This document shows, in pieces, positions 37,443 through 45,474 of a DNA stretch of 64,000 nucleotides (position 1 is its first letter; every line of letters begins with the position of its first letter). Location of the stretch: positions 1-64,000 of the forward strand of contig NZ_FOWD01000002.1 in assembly GCF_900115365.1 (NCBI RefSeq), in the 5' to 3' direction. Origin of the DNA: Anaerocolumna aminovalerica (GTDB lineage: Bacteria > Bacillota > Clostridia > Lachnospirales > Lachnospiraceae). Both the position numbers and the translations under genes were made by a program. The notes beneath the pieces were generated by a model. That model was given only the letters and a program-made list of their open reading frames with translations, had not been told where the DNA came from and did not search any database.

Positions 37443-37781
37443 ATGTTTATTATTGATGAAAAAGATAGGGAATACCGCTTTGGTGATAGCGGACCAAAAT
37501 ATTTGATGAAAGGGCCACGTTCGAATTTTGCAGTTGTGCAATTTCAGGCCGGTCAGGATTTTAAAGCACATTACCACAATGTAATGGAAGAAAACTTTTT
37601 TATATTAGAGGGAGAAGTTGATATCTTTGTGGATGGTGTAAAGCATACGGTGAAAAAAGGGCAGTTAATACATATTGAGCCTAATGAGGTTCATTATGTA
37701 GTTAATAACTCCAATTCTGTTGTCAAAATGATATCTACTCTTGCACCTTATATGGATGCAGATAAAGTAGAAATTGATTAG
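37443..37781 (+). CDS. cupin-domain protein in the lsr locus (possible LsrG substitute)
   Basis: 112 residues forming a single cupin barrel. Cupin motif 1 is FKAHYHNVMEENFFILEGEV (His, His, Glu metal ligands; about residues 39-58) and motif 2 is GQLIHIEPNEVHYVVNN (His). It follows lsrK by 89 bases on the same strand and ends at a terminator, so it is probably the third gene of the lsrRK unit. LsrG, the antibiotic-monooxygenase-fold isomerase that normally acts between LsrK and LsrF, is not found anywhere in the window. A metal cupin could do such an isomerisation; this is inference. Confidence 0.82.
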   Translation: MFIIDEKDREYRFGDSGPKYLMKGPRSNFAVVQFQAGQDFKAHYHNVMEENFFILEGEVDIFVDGVKHTVKKGQLIHIEPNEVHYVVNNSNSVVKMISTLAPYMDADKVEID

Positions 37782-37801
37782 ACCTTCATAAAAAACCTTT
37801 T

Positions 37802-37867
37802 AAAGGGGCGGCTGCATATAAATTATTCCTGTCACAGATAATAATTTAATATGCAGCCGTCCCTTTT
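37802..37867. terminator. bidirectional terminator between the cupin gene and fbp
   Basis: AAAGGGGCGGCTGCATAT (from 37802) and ATATGCAGCCGTCCCTTT (to 37866) form a long stem with one mismatch, extended inward by ATTATT / AATAAT. T-rich flanks occur on both sides; the two genes converge on it. Confidence 0.85.
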
Positions 37868-37898
37868 ACACCTGTTGAAATATGTACCAAAATTGGTA

Positions 37899-39848
37899 CT
37901 AATTTTTTTCCTTAATAGTTCCGTCTTTATACGCTTTTAATAATTCTTCTAGGCTTTCAATCTTTTCTGCAATCCTTTTCCCCACATCAGTTTTTGCCAC
38001 TGTAACCCGCTCTTTCATTATCTCTACAGACATAATCTTAGGGGTATTGTCTCTGATGATCCCGTTCTGATCATTTTGAAAAGGTTTATGTTCCGCCAAA
38101 CTTAACTGCTTGGAATTATATATTAAAGTATATCCGGCAATTCCTGTTTTTGGCTGATAAGCTTTGGATATTCCACCATCAATAAAGAATAATTTTCCGT
38201 TTGCCTTTACAGGCTTTTCACCTTTTATAATTTTAACAGGTACATGGCCGTTAATAATATGCCCTGATTTTGAATCAAGTCCGAATTCTTCCAATATCAT
38301 ATTACAGACATCTTCATCTAAACTCACTCTGTAATAGGGATCCAAGTTTTCTTCCGAAGGTTCTTTTTCAAGAATGAAATAATTCTCAAAAGCCGCCATT
38401 TTACTTTTCCCAAACAAAGGAGACTTTGGACCGCACCACAGATACCACATAAAGTCAGTTGCCTCTTTCTTATCCGGTGAATTCAGAGGAAGATTATAAG
38501 CATTGTAAGCTAATTGGGTTATATAATCTAAATATTCTTTTCCTTTATAGAATTTCTCACCGATTTTAACCCGCGCAAATGTTCCGTTGTTTTCCATAGG
38601 TATACATCCGTGATATAACAGGTTATTATTAATGCACTTATAAACCCCTCCATTAGAATAAAGGAATTTTACATGTTTTTCCAATAATCTGCTGCGGGAA
38701 AAAGAGGCTGCAAGGGTACGGATCAAAACTTCTTCTTCATCCGTTAACTTCAACGGCGCTTCAGGAGATATGGTAGGAAAATTTTTATCTACCAACTCAT
38801 AGGTGCTGCCATTTAACTCAATGGTTCCGTTTTCATAATTAATTTTTTCCAATACATTTCTTTCATCCATTCCGTATTCCGGATGCTCTTTTATTAACTG
38901 ACCCTCTAATTTAAACTGAATAACCGTAATGGCTTTATGCATTTTCGCCGCCAGTTGTACATCAACATAATCATATTTATTTTCGTCCAGAATATGAGGT
39001 AAAAATCTTTCACAAGGATCCTCTTTATAAGTCTCCAGCGCGAAAATAGAAAGCGCTCTTAAATTAATACCATAACCGTCTTCCAATAAATCAAAGGTAT
39101 TGTAACTGACTCCCATTCGAATTACGTTAGCTATGCAGGCTAAATTTCCCGATGCTGCTCCCATCCAGGATATATCATGATTTCCCCATTCAATATCCAC
39201 ATCATGAAAGTTAATTAATTCATTCATAATAATGTCAGGCCGGGGACCTCTGTCGTATACATCACCAATAATATGCAGGTTGTCAATACTAAGATGCTGT
39301 ATCAGAACACAGATTTTACATATGAATTTTTCAGCCATTCCTGCATCAATAATGGAATGTATAATTTTACTGTAATAGCTTTTCTTATTTATATCCAGAT
39401 GATCGCCATGCAATAATTCATCAATGATATAGGCAAAATCAGCCGGCATCTTTTTTCTTACTTTTGATCTGGTATATTTTCTTGATACTTCTTTACAGAC
39501 TTGCACCAAACGGTACATAGTCACTTTACACCAGTCTTCAAAATTATCCGTTTGACACTTGATATTCTCAATCTCTTCTTCCGGATAGTAAATTAATGTA
39601 GCTAATTGACTGCATTCTTCATCAGATATGGAATTCTCAAATATATTATCAATCTTTGCTCTTATCATACCGGATGCACTTTTAAGCAAATGTAAAAAAG
39701 GTTCGTATTCTCCGTGAAGGTCACTAAAGAAATATTCTGTCCCCTTTGGCAAGCACTGAATTGCCTTTAGGTTGATGATCTCACTGGCTGCAGAGCCAAT
39801 GGTGGGATACTCAACGGACAGTAACTCCAGATATTTTTGATCAAACAT
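37899..39848 (-). CDS. fbp: fructose-1,6-bisphosphatase, class III
   Basis: 649 residues, the size of the Firmicute class III enzyme. The metallophosphatase motifs are FFSDLHGEYEPF near residue 41, HIIGDVYDRGPRPDIIM, and WGNHDISWMGAASG, which supply the metal-binding Asp, His and Asn. The C-terminal GHIINGHVPVKIIKGE contains the last histidines. It hydrolyses fructose-1,6-bisphosphate in gluconeogenesis, suggesting the cell can grow on carbon entering below that point, such as glycerol or amino acids. The ATG at 39848 has GGGAG upstream. Confidence 0.95.
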   Translation of the reverse strand: MFDQKYLELLSVEYPTIGSAASEIINLKAIQCLPKGTEYFFSDLHGEYEPFLHLLKSASGMIRAKIDNIFENSISDEECSQLATLIYYPEEEIENIKCQTDNFEDWCKVTMYRLVQVCKEVSRKYTRSKVRKKMPADFAYIIDELLHGDHLDINKKSYYSKIIHSIIDAGMAEKFICKICVLIQHLSIDNLHIIGDVYDRGPRPDIIMNELINFHDVDIEWGNHDISWMGAASGNLACIANVIRMGVSYNTFDLLEDGYGINLRALSIFALETYKEDPCERFLPHILDENKYDYVDVQLAAKMHKAITVIQFKLEGQLIKEHPEYGMDERNVLEKINYENGTIELNGSTYELVDKNFPTISPEAPLKLTDEEEVLIRTLAASFSRSRLLEKHVKFLYSNGGVYKCINNNLLYHGCIPMENNGTFARVKIGEKFYKGKEYLDYITQLAYNAYNLPLNSPDKKEATDFMWYLWCGPKSPLFGKSKMAAFENYFILEKEPSEENLDPYYRVSLDEDVCNMILEEFGLDSKSGHIINGHVPVKIIKGEKPVKANGKLFFIDGGISKAYQPKTGIAGYTLIYNSKQLSLAEHKPFQNDQNGIIRDNTPKIMSVEIMKERVTVAKTDVGKRIAEKIESLEELLKAYKDGTIKEKN

Positions 39849-39948
39849 ACAAATACTCCCATCTTTACGCCTTGCGTATTTTAATATTTTAGGTTTCTTA
39901 TTTTACTTCGTCAGCTTTTATGTAAGTTATCTACAATTTTTATTCTTA

Positions 39949-40635
39949 CTACCCCAAAAGGAAGTTTTCATTAATGGAAACAATCTCTCCCTGCTTCTTA
40001 TATATGCTTTTTTCAGGAACATAGCCTCTTACCATGGATAAAGGATATACATGTGCGCACTTTCCTACCACGGTGCCCGGATTCAACACACTATTACAGC
40101 CTACTTCTACATTGTCTCCAAGCATAGCTCCCATTTTTTTTAATCCGGTTTTTATCTTTTCACCCTTATAATTTATAGTCACTAATGTTTTGTCTGATTT
40201 AACATTAGATGTAATGGCGCCTGCCCCCATATGTGCTTTGTATCCTAAGATGGAATCTCCAACATAATTATAATGTGGTACCTGTACTTTATTAAATAGA
40301 ATTACATTCTTTAGTTCTGTAGAGTTACCTACAACCGCTCCTTCGCCGATAATGGCATTGCCCCGTATAAATGCACAATGACGTATCTCAGCATCTTTTC
40401 CAATAATGGCAGGTCCGTTAATATAAGCAGTTGGCGCCACTTTAGCTGTTTTTGCAATCCATATATTCTCCCCTGCTTTATCATATTCTTCCTCCGAAAG
40501 CTGATTGCCAAGAGATATTATGAACTCTCCGATCTTTGATAAAACCTCCCAGGGATATGTAACTCCATTAAATATTTCTTTTGCTATTGTTTGGGTGGTA
40601 TCATACATATTACTAATTTGCATATCATTATACAT
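39949..40635 (-). CDS. left-handed beta-helix (hexapeptide) protein, GlmU C-terminal-like
   Basis: 228 residues. After an N-terminal helical stretch (~60 residues) comes a hexapeptide-repeat region: AYINGPAIIGKDAEIRHCAF, GNAIIGEGAVVGNSTELK, then HMGAGAITSNVKSDKT and VGCNSVLNPGTVVGKC. This is the acyltransferase-like beta-helix of GlmU, without its uridylyltransferase domain. Such proteins are commonly labelled UDP-N-acetylglucosamine pyrophosphorylase in this group, although that half is missing. A sugar-nucleotide or cell-wall role is possible but unproved. The start follows GGAAGG, and a good promoter lies about 35 bases upstream. Confidence 0.8.
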   Translation of the reverse strand: MYNDMQISNMYDTTQTIAKEIFNGVTYPWEVLSKIGEFIISLGNQLSEEEYDKAGENIWIAKTAKVAPTAYINGPAIIGKDAEIRHCAFIRGNAIIGEGAVVGNSTELKNVILFNKVQVPHYNYVGDSILGYKAHMGAGAITSNVKSDKTLVTINYKGEKIKTGLKKMGAMLGDNVEVGCNSVLNPGTVVGKCAHVYPLSMVRGYVPEKSIYKKQGEIVSINENFLLG

Positions 40636-40666
40636 ATTTTTTACCTTCCTGCATTTTTATATTTAT

Positions 40667-40695
40667 ATAATATTCGCAAACCTTTAAACTGTCAA
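40667..40695 (-). promoter_or_regulatory. sigma-A promoter of the beta-helix protein gene
   Basis: On the minus strand TTGACA (40690-40695), a 17-base spacer and TATTAT (40667-40672). The topB terminator hairpin lies immediately upstream. Confidence 0.75.
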
Positions 40696-40700
40696 CAAAA

Positions 40701-40729
40701 TATCAGGTGGTGTCTGGCACCACCTGATA
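40701..40729 (-). terminator. terminator after topB
   Basis: A perfect 12-bp stem TATCAGGTGGTG (40701-40712) / CACCACCTGATA (40718-40729) with a 5-base loop, followed by TTTTG on the minus strand. Confidence 0.75.
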
Positions 40730-40854
40730 TATGTGAAATTTAATAATAAATCAGCTCTCAGATTTTACATCAGAAAACAGTATCTCAATACTTAATTTTC
40801 ATAACCAAAATTACAAAGCAGGCTTAGATGTATCAGGAAATTCAATCGACCAGT

Positions 40855-42966
40855 TTATTTATAGTTTTTCGCTGTTTCATTAAAATATTGCAATAATATA
40901 CTCTGATTATTTAATCCTTTCACTCCATTAGTCATTCGACTTACGAAACCTTCCAGCTTCTCCATGTATTCTTCATTGGTAATGCTGCCTTCCGCAACAT
41001 AAGTCAGTCCCTTTTCCCAGCTTGCTGTTAATTCCGCATTCAATAAGGACTTGATAGAGCAGTTCACCACATCATAGATCATTTCTCCTAACTGGGTGGG
41101 GGTAACTATCTGGGTTTTCTTATTCAGATTCAAATAATCAATTTTCATTAATTTATTCAGAATCTCCGCACGTGTTGCACTGGTACCAATGCCGCTTCCC
41201 TTAATTTGTGCACGTAATTCCTCATCTTCTATAAGCTGGCCCGCATTCTCCATGGCCAGTATTAAAGAACCGGAATTATAGCGTTTTGGCGGGGCTGTTT
41301 CCCCTTCCTTTATAGTCATAGCTTTCAGGGATAAGAGCATACCTTTTTTCAGTCCCTTAATAACTTCAAAGAAACCTGTATCAAAACTTTCTTCCTCTTC
41401 TTCTCCCTGATTGTCTTTATTTTCTGTATTCTCCTTAGAAGTCTTTTGATTCGCATCACTGGAATTATTCTTTTTAAAGGAATGGTTTATCACTTTCAAA
41501 TACCCTTCATCCACCAATACTTTAAAGGAGGAGAAAAAACATTCACTTTTTATTTTAGTAGTCAAACTGATCTTTTGATAAACTGCCGGAGGATAGAATA
41601 TGCTTAAAAATCTGCGAACGATAGTTTCATAGACTTTCCCACTGGTTGCTGATAACGTGTTTAAATTATTAAATCCCTGTCCTGTAGGTATAATGGCATA
41701 ATGATCGGTTATTTGCTTATCGTTTACATATCTGGTCTTGGCAATATTTTTATAAGTGCCTTTCTCAAGAATCTCAGCAGCATATTCCTTTCCATGAATG
41801 TATCCCCGCAATCCTCCGATATTTTTATGTATTTCTTTACTTACTGCGGTAGATAATACCCTGGCATCTGTTCTTGGGTAAGTAACCAGCTTCTTCTCAT
41901 AAAGCTCCTGTGTAATTTTTAAGGTTTCATCGGGGCTGATTTTAAATAATTTGGAACATTCATTTTGAAGTTCGGCAAGATTATAAAGCAAAGGAGGATT
42001 CTTATTCTCCTTTTTCTTTTCTATACTGACAATTTCTGCTTGAAGCTGTTCTTCTTCTGAAATTGTGTCTGTTAAACTTGTTTTCCCGTTTTCATTTTGT
42101 TCTATTAGATTTGGTTCTCTATTAATCAGCTGCCTGATTAACTCTTCTGCATCTTTACGCTCTTTGAACCCATTCTCCTTATATAATAAGGGGGAGTTAA
42201 AGTATTTAGAACCTTCTATTGCTCTGAATTCACCATCAAAAGTTCTGCCGGAAGCATCCAAAGTACTTAAAACCCTATAAAAGGGAGTTTTAACAAATGC
42301 CCGTATTTCCCGCTCTCTTCTAACTACCATTCCCAGAACACAAGTCATAACACGGCCTACTGAAATAGCAGAACGTTTACCGTTTCCTAAATAATTATTA
42401 ATGTTATAACCGTATTTTAAAGTCAGTATCCGGGAAAAATTAATTCCCATCAGATAATCTTCTTTTGCCCGTAAATAAGCAGCATCCGATAAATTATCAT
42501 AAGCATTTAAAGGCTTTGCTTCCCTGATTCCTCTTAAAATCTCTTCTTCTGTCTGAGAGTCAATCCATACACGCCTTTTATCTTTATCTGCAGGTACTCC
42601 TGCCATCTGATCCACCAATCGGTAGATATATTCTCCTTCTCTTCCTGAGTCAGTACACACATATATACGATCCACATCAGGTCGGTTTAATAAGGCTTTC
42701 ACTATATTAAATTGTTTGCTTACATTGGGAATCACTTCGTAGCGAAAGGTTTTTGGCAGAAAAGGCAGGGTTTCTACCGTCCACTTTTTTAAAGCAGGGT
42801 CATAACTTTCCGGATAGCTCATAGTTACAAGATGACCTACACACCAGGTTACAATTGATGTATCCGATTCCATATATCCATCCTGTTTCTTAAAATTATC
42901 CTTAAGTGCCTTGGCAAATTCCTGTGCTACACTGGGTTTTTCCGAGATGTATAAACTTTTAGACAT
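40855..42966 (-). CDS. topB: DNA topoisomerase III
   Basis: 703 residues, type IA. The Toprim domain begins LYISEKPSVAQEFAKAL and contains YVCTDSGREGEYIYRLVDQ (DxD metal site). The catalytic tyrosine is in KKLVTYPRTDARVLS, and GIGTSATRAEILNKL marks domain III. No C-terminal zinc ribbons are present, as in the TopB class. An acidic insert (KENTENKDNQGEEEEE) lies near residue 510. It decatenates DNA; chromosomal and ICE forms both exist, and the neighbours suggest the chromosomal one. There is no good ribosome site: the start overlaps the stop of a 12-codon leader frame (42959-42997). Confidence 0.93.
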   Translation of the reverse strand: MSKSLYISEKPSVAQEFAKALKDNFKKQDGYMESDTSIVTWCVGHLVTMSYPESYDPALKKWTVETLPFLPKTFRYEVIPNVSKQFNIVKALLNRPDVDRIYVCTDSGREGEYIYRLVDQMAGVPADKDKRRVWIDSQTEEEILRGIREAKPLNAYDNLSDAAYLRAKEDYLMGINFSRILTLKYGYNINNYLGNGKRSAISVGRVMTCVLGMVVRREREIRAFVKTPFYRVLSTLDASGRTFDGEFRAIEGSKYFNSPLLYKENGFKERKDAEELIRQLINREPNLIEQNENGKTSLTDTISEEEQLQAEIVSIEKKKENKNPPLLYNLAELQNECSKLFKISPDETLKITQELYEKKLVTYPRTDARVLSTAVSKEIHKNIGGLRGYIHGKEYAAEILEKGTYKNIAKTRYVNDKQITDHYAIIPTGQGFNNLNTLSATSGKVYETIVRRFLSIFYPPAVYQKISLTTKIKSECFFSSFKVLVDEGYLKVINHSFKKNNSSDANQKTSKENTENKDNQGEEEEESFDTGFFEVIKGLKKGMLLSLKAMTIKEGETAPPKRYNSGSLILAMENAGQLIEDEELRAQIKGSGIGTSATRAEILNKLMKIDYLNLNKKTQIVTPTQLGEMIYDVVNCSIKSLLNAELTASWEKGLTYVAEGSITNEEYMEKLEGFVSRMTNGVKGLNNQSILLQYFNETAKNYK

Positions 42967-42997
42967 GTATCTTATCCAACTTTCTCTTAACTTTCAT
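42959..42997 (-). CDS. possible 12-codon leader peptide coupled to topB
   Basis: A short frame MKVKRKLDKIHV starts at the ATG at 42997, placed right behind the hairpin-SD repeat (AGGTTAAAATG). Its TAA overlaps the topB start (ATGTCTAA, sharing bases). topB itself lacks a clear ribosome site, so topB translation may depend on termination of this frame. Evidence is positional only. Confidence 0.35.
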   Translation of the reverse strand: MKVKRKLDKIHV

Positions 42998-42999
42998 TT

Positions 43000-43030
43000 T
43001 AACCTGGATTCTGGTGCTTTAGCACTTTGG
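43000..43030 (-). repeat. hairpin-SD repeat, copy 4 (in front of topB)
   Basis: GGTGCTTTAGCACT (43013-43026) is the dyad with one end mismatch; on the minus strand it is followed by CCAGGTTAAAATG. The rest of the 395-base gap up to 43361 holds a second hairpin and a partial copy of the dyad near 43107, but no gene. Confidence 0.7.
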
Positions 43031-43035
43031 ATAAA

Positions 43036-43063
43036 GTAATTTGTGCGAACCAGCACAAATTAC
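43036..43063. repeat. perfect 11-bp inverted repeat upstream of topB
   Basis: GTAATTTGTGC (43036-43046) and GCACAAATTAC (43053-43063) with a 6-base gap, directly next to the hairpin-SD repeat. Confidence 0.6.
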
Positions 43064-43361
43064 CGGTTAAAAAACATTGCTTTTTCATCCAAATTTCCAT
43101 CTGAGGGCTTTAGCACACATAAAGCCAGGATATTAAAAATCGCTTTTTATTTTTTCACCTAATTCTCTAATAATTTACTCCTTATATCATAGCATAACTC
43201 TTTCGTTTTTAAAAGTGCTCCATTTATTAAAATAGAGTAATAAATCTTTCTGAACAATAGGGATTTAAGAAAGTGATACATGACTAATAGTATATTTTAC
43301 TGTACTTTTTTCGCTATATTGTATATAATTATTGTAAATATAATACGATAAGGAGTTCAGT

Positions 43362-44246
43362 ATGAGTGAATTCGAATTATTTAGCGACTCATCTTGCGAT
43401 GCACCCCAAGAATTAATTAAAGAACAAAACATTACATTAGTCCCTTTTTATGTCACATTTGATCAGGAAAATTATTTTAAAGAAAATACAGAAATAAGTA
43501 ATGAAAAATTTTACAATATATTAACCTCTCAGAATGTGTTTCCAAAAACTTCATTGCCTTCCGTTCAAGATTATATAAATCATTTTGAACCGGCCATTCA
43601 AAGAGGTCATGATGTGCTGTGTCTATGCCTGACACAAAAATTCAGCGGATCTTATCAATCTGCTGTAAATGCAAAATCAATTTTAGAAGAAAAATATCCG
43701 GAAGCTAAAATCCATATATTAGACTCCATTCAGGCAACTGCCGGTCAAGGCATTGTATTGCTTCAATTAGCTTATATGAGAAATGCCGGTTACTCTATTG
43801 AGGATACCGTAAAGCGTTTTCATGAAATAAAAGACACTTCAAGAATCATGTTTACCGTTGATACCTTAGAATATCTGGCCAAAGGCGGGCGGATAGGCAA
43901 AGTAGCCTCTCTAGCCGGGACCCTGTTAAATATAAAACCAATGATTCAGTTACATGACGGCGAATTAATTCCCTACTCCAATATAAGAGGACGCAAGAAA
44001 GCACTTCAAAAAATATTGTTCATGACAGAAGAGTATTTTAAAGAGACTGGCGAAAAGTATGAGGATTATGATTTTTGTCTTGCTAATGCCACAACAGAAG
44101 AAGATACCCTTTATGTACAAGGACTACTAGAAGAATTAATCGGCCGTAAAGTTACCTACCCTATCTTTCAAATTGGTGTAACCATTGGAACAAATACCGG
44201 ACCTGGCGCTGTAGGAGTATGTTTTGTTAAAAAATATAATGCCTAA
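43362..44246 (+). CDS. DegV family fatty-acid-binding protein
   Basis: 294 residues. DegV marks are the N-terminal ELFSDSSCDAPQELI, KTSLPSVQDYINHF, CLCLTQKFSGSYQSA (Ser that contacts the fatty acid carboxylate), LEYLAKGGRIGKV and the terminal TNTGPGAVGVCF. DegV (FakB-like) proteins hold a fatty acid while the kinase FakA phosphorylates it for phospholipid synthesis; no fakA is visible here. It heads a plus-strand group with the LUD-domain gene 21 bases on. Confidence 0.92.
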   Translation: MSEFELFSDSSCDAPQELIKEQNITLVPFYVTFDQENYFKENTEISNEKFYNILTSQNVFPKTSLPSVQDYINHFEPAIQRGHDVLCLCLTQKFSGSYQSAVNAKSILEEKYPEAKIHILDSIQATAGQGIVLLQLAYMRNAGYSIEDTVKRFHEIKDTSRIMFTVDTLEYLAKGGRIGKVASLAGTLLNIKPMIQLHDGELIPYSNIRGRKKALQKILFMTEEYFKETGEKYEDYDFCLANATTEEDTLYVQGLLEELIGRKVTYPIFQIGVTIGTNTGPGAVGVCFVKKYNA

Positions 44247-44267
44247 AAAATAGTAGGAGGAGTGTTC

Positions 44268-44903
44268 ATGTTACCGAAGAAACAAAACTATGAGAACTTA
44301 GCTGACAGTCTTATAGAAAAATTCAATCTGCGTGGTATAGAAGGTTACTATTGTGAAAACAAAGAAGAAGCACTAATGATGGCGAAACGGTTCTTAACAC
44401 CAGGCTGTTCCGTTTCCTGGGGCGGCTCCGAAACCTTAATAGAAATAGGGCTTATACAAGAGTTTGAAGCTTCCGATTACATACTATATGACAGATCTTC
44501 TGCAAAAACACAGGAAGAAAGAGATGCTATGTATGGCAAAATAGTAACTTGTGATTACTTCTTTATGAGCTCCAATGCCATTACTTTGGATGGTCAGCTG
44601 ATTAATATTGATGGCAGCGGCAATCGGGTCGCCTGTCTTATTGCAGGTCCTCAGAATGTAATTATAGTTGCCGGTATGAATAAAATAGTAACCGATGTAA
44701 ACACTGGTATTGAACGTGTTAGAAATATGGCAACACCGCCAAATGCTGTGCGTTTGAATAAACATACGCCATGTGCGGAACTGGGCAGATGTTCCAATTG
44801 CCTGACAGAAGACTGCCTTTGTTGCCAGATTGTAATAACCAGAAAATCCAGAATTCCGGGAAGAATCAAGGTAATACTGGTTGGTGAAGAACTTGGATAT
44901 TAA
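44268..44903 (+). CDS. LUD-domain (LutC/DUF162-like) protein
   Basis: 211 residues. The LUD domain includes GCSVSWGGSETLIEIGL, YDRSSAKTQEERDAMY, FMSSNAITLDGQLINIDGSG and GMNKIVTDVNTGIERVRNMA. The C-terminus adds a Cys cluster, CAELGRCSNCLTEDCLCCQI, which could bind a metal or Fe-S cluster. LUD proteins take part in lactate utilisation, but stand-alone members like this one are of unknown role. I choose the ATG at 44268, seven bases after GGAGG, over a GTG six bases earlier. It is cotranscribed with degV and the small membrane protein. Confidence 0.85.
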   Translation: MLPKKQNYENLADSLIEKFNLRGIEGYYCENKEEALMMAKRFLTPGCSVSWGGSETLIEIGLIQEFEASDYILYDRSSAKTQEERDAMYGKIVTCDYFFMSSNAITLDGQLINIDGSGNRVACLIAGPQNVIIVAGMNKIVTDVNTGIERVRNMATPPNAVRLNKHTPCAELGRCSNCLTEDCLCCQIVITRKSRIPGRIKVILVGEELGY

Positions 44904-44927
44904 TAAATTTGTGCAAGGAGGATTCTT

Positions 44928-45098
44928 ATGTGTAAGGGAAAAAACAACGCTCTTGTAGAGCAATCAGGTTCATCTCTTAATATTGATGTAACCAAAATTG
45001 TAAAATATGTTTGCATTGCAGGTGTGCTGATTGTAAGCATCGTATTTGGAACCATGTGTTATTTAAAAATTATGAACAAAGATAGAGAACTGGACTAA
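44928..45098 (+). CDS. small single-pass membrane protein (56 residues)
   Basis: An ATG at 44928 behind AAGGAGG opens a 56-codon frame: a polar start (MCKGKNNALVEQSGSS), then one transmembrane helix (about residues 27-48, IVKYVCIAGVLIVSIVFG region) and a basic/acidic tail. It lies 24 bases after the LUD-domain gene and before a terminator, so it is the last gene of the degV unit. I know no family for it. The excellent ribosome site and clean membrane helix make it likely to be real. Confidence 0.65.
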   Translation: MCKGKNNALVEQSGSSLNIDVTKIVKYVCIAGVLIVSIVFGTMCYLKIMNKDRELD

Positions 45099-45124
45099 AT
45101 AATACTTATCTTTTAAAGAGACTG

Positions 45125-45178
45125 GACCTTCTAAAGTATGGAAAATCTGTATTAATACATGCTTTTGAAGGTCTTTTC
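45125..45178 (+). terminator. terminator of the degV unit
   Basis: GACCTTC with following AAG (45125 on) pairs with CTTTTGAAGGTC (to 45172), then TTTTCATTT on the plus strand. Confidence 0.75.
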
Positions 45179-45224
45179 ATTTATTTCAAAGAAGGGAATC
45201 GTAAATGGACGTTTCTGAAAATAG

Positions 45225-45383
45225 CATGAAGGTTATGATGAATTATTCGCAAGGGATTACCAATCCATTATGGAATTGACCAATGGGTTCTTCTACAAAG
45301 ATGGTATAGGATATAACGTAGACTTTTTAACAAAAGAAGCTACGGGATTTCCCTTTGAATTTTACATTGTTGTTACCGAATAA
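45225..45383 (+). pseudogene. unidentified protein fragment, C-terminal ~52 codons
   Basis: Between the degV terminator and glyA an open frame reads HEGYDELFARDYQSIMEL, NGFFYKDGIGYNVDF, then FPFEFYIVVTE and a stop at 45383. A TAG precedes it directly and there is no start with a ribosome site. Residue use looks protein-like, so I take it as the tail of a decayed gene that I cannot name. The rest of 45099-45474 holds only the two terminators. Confidence 0.35.
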
Positions 45384-45413
45384 TACAGGAAAAACAGCTT
45401 TACACAAAATTAA

Positions 45414-45443
45414 GTTGTTGCATAACCTAAGTTATGCAACAAC
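45414..45443 (-). terminator. terminator after glyA
   Basis: A perfect 13-bp stem GTTGTTGCATAAC (45414-45426) / GTTATGCAACAAC (45431-45443) with a 4-base loop; on the minus strand a T-rich stretch follows. Confidence 0.8.
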
Positions 45444-45474
45444 TCAGTATAAACGATAGTACAAAGTATCTCTA

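Noticed and set aside
44484-44963. 159-codon minus-strand frame opposite the LUD-domain gene
   Set aside because: It is antisense to a well-supported gene with known motifs and shows no family pattern.
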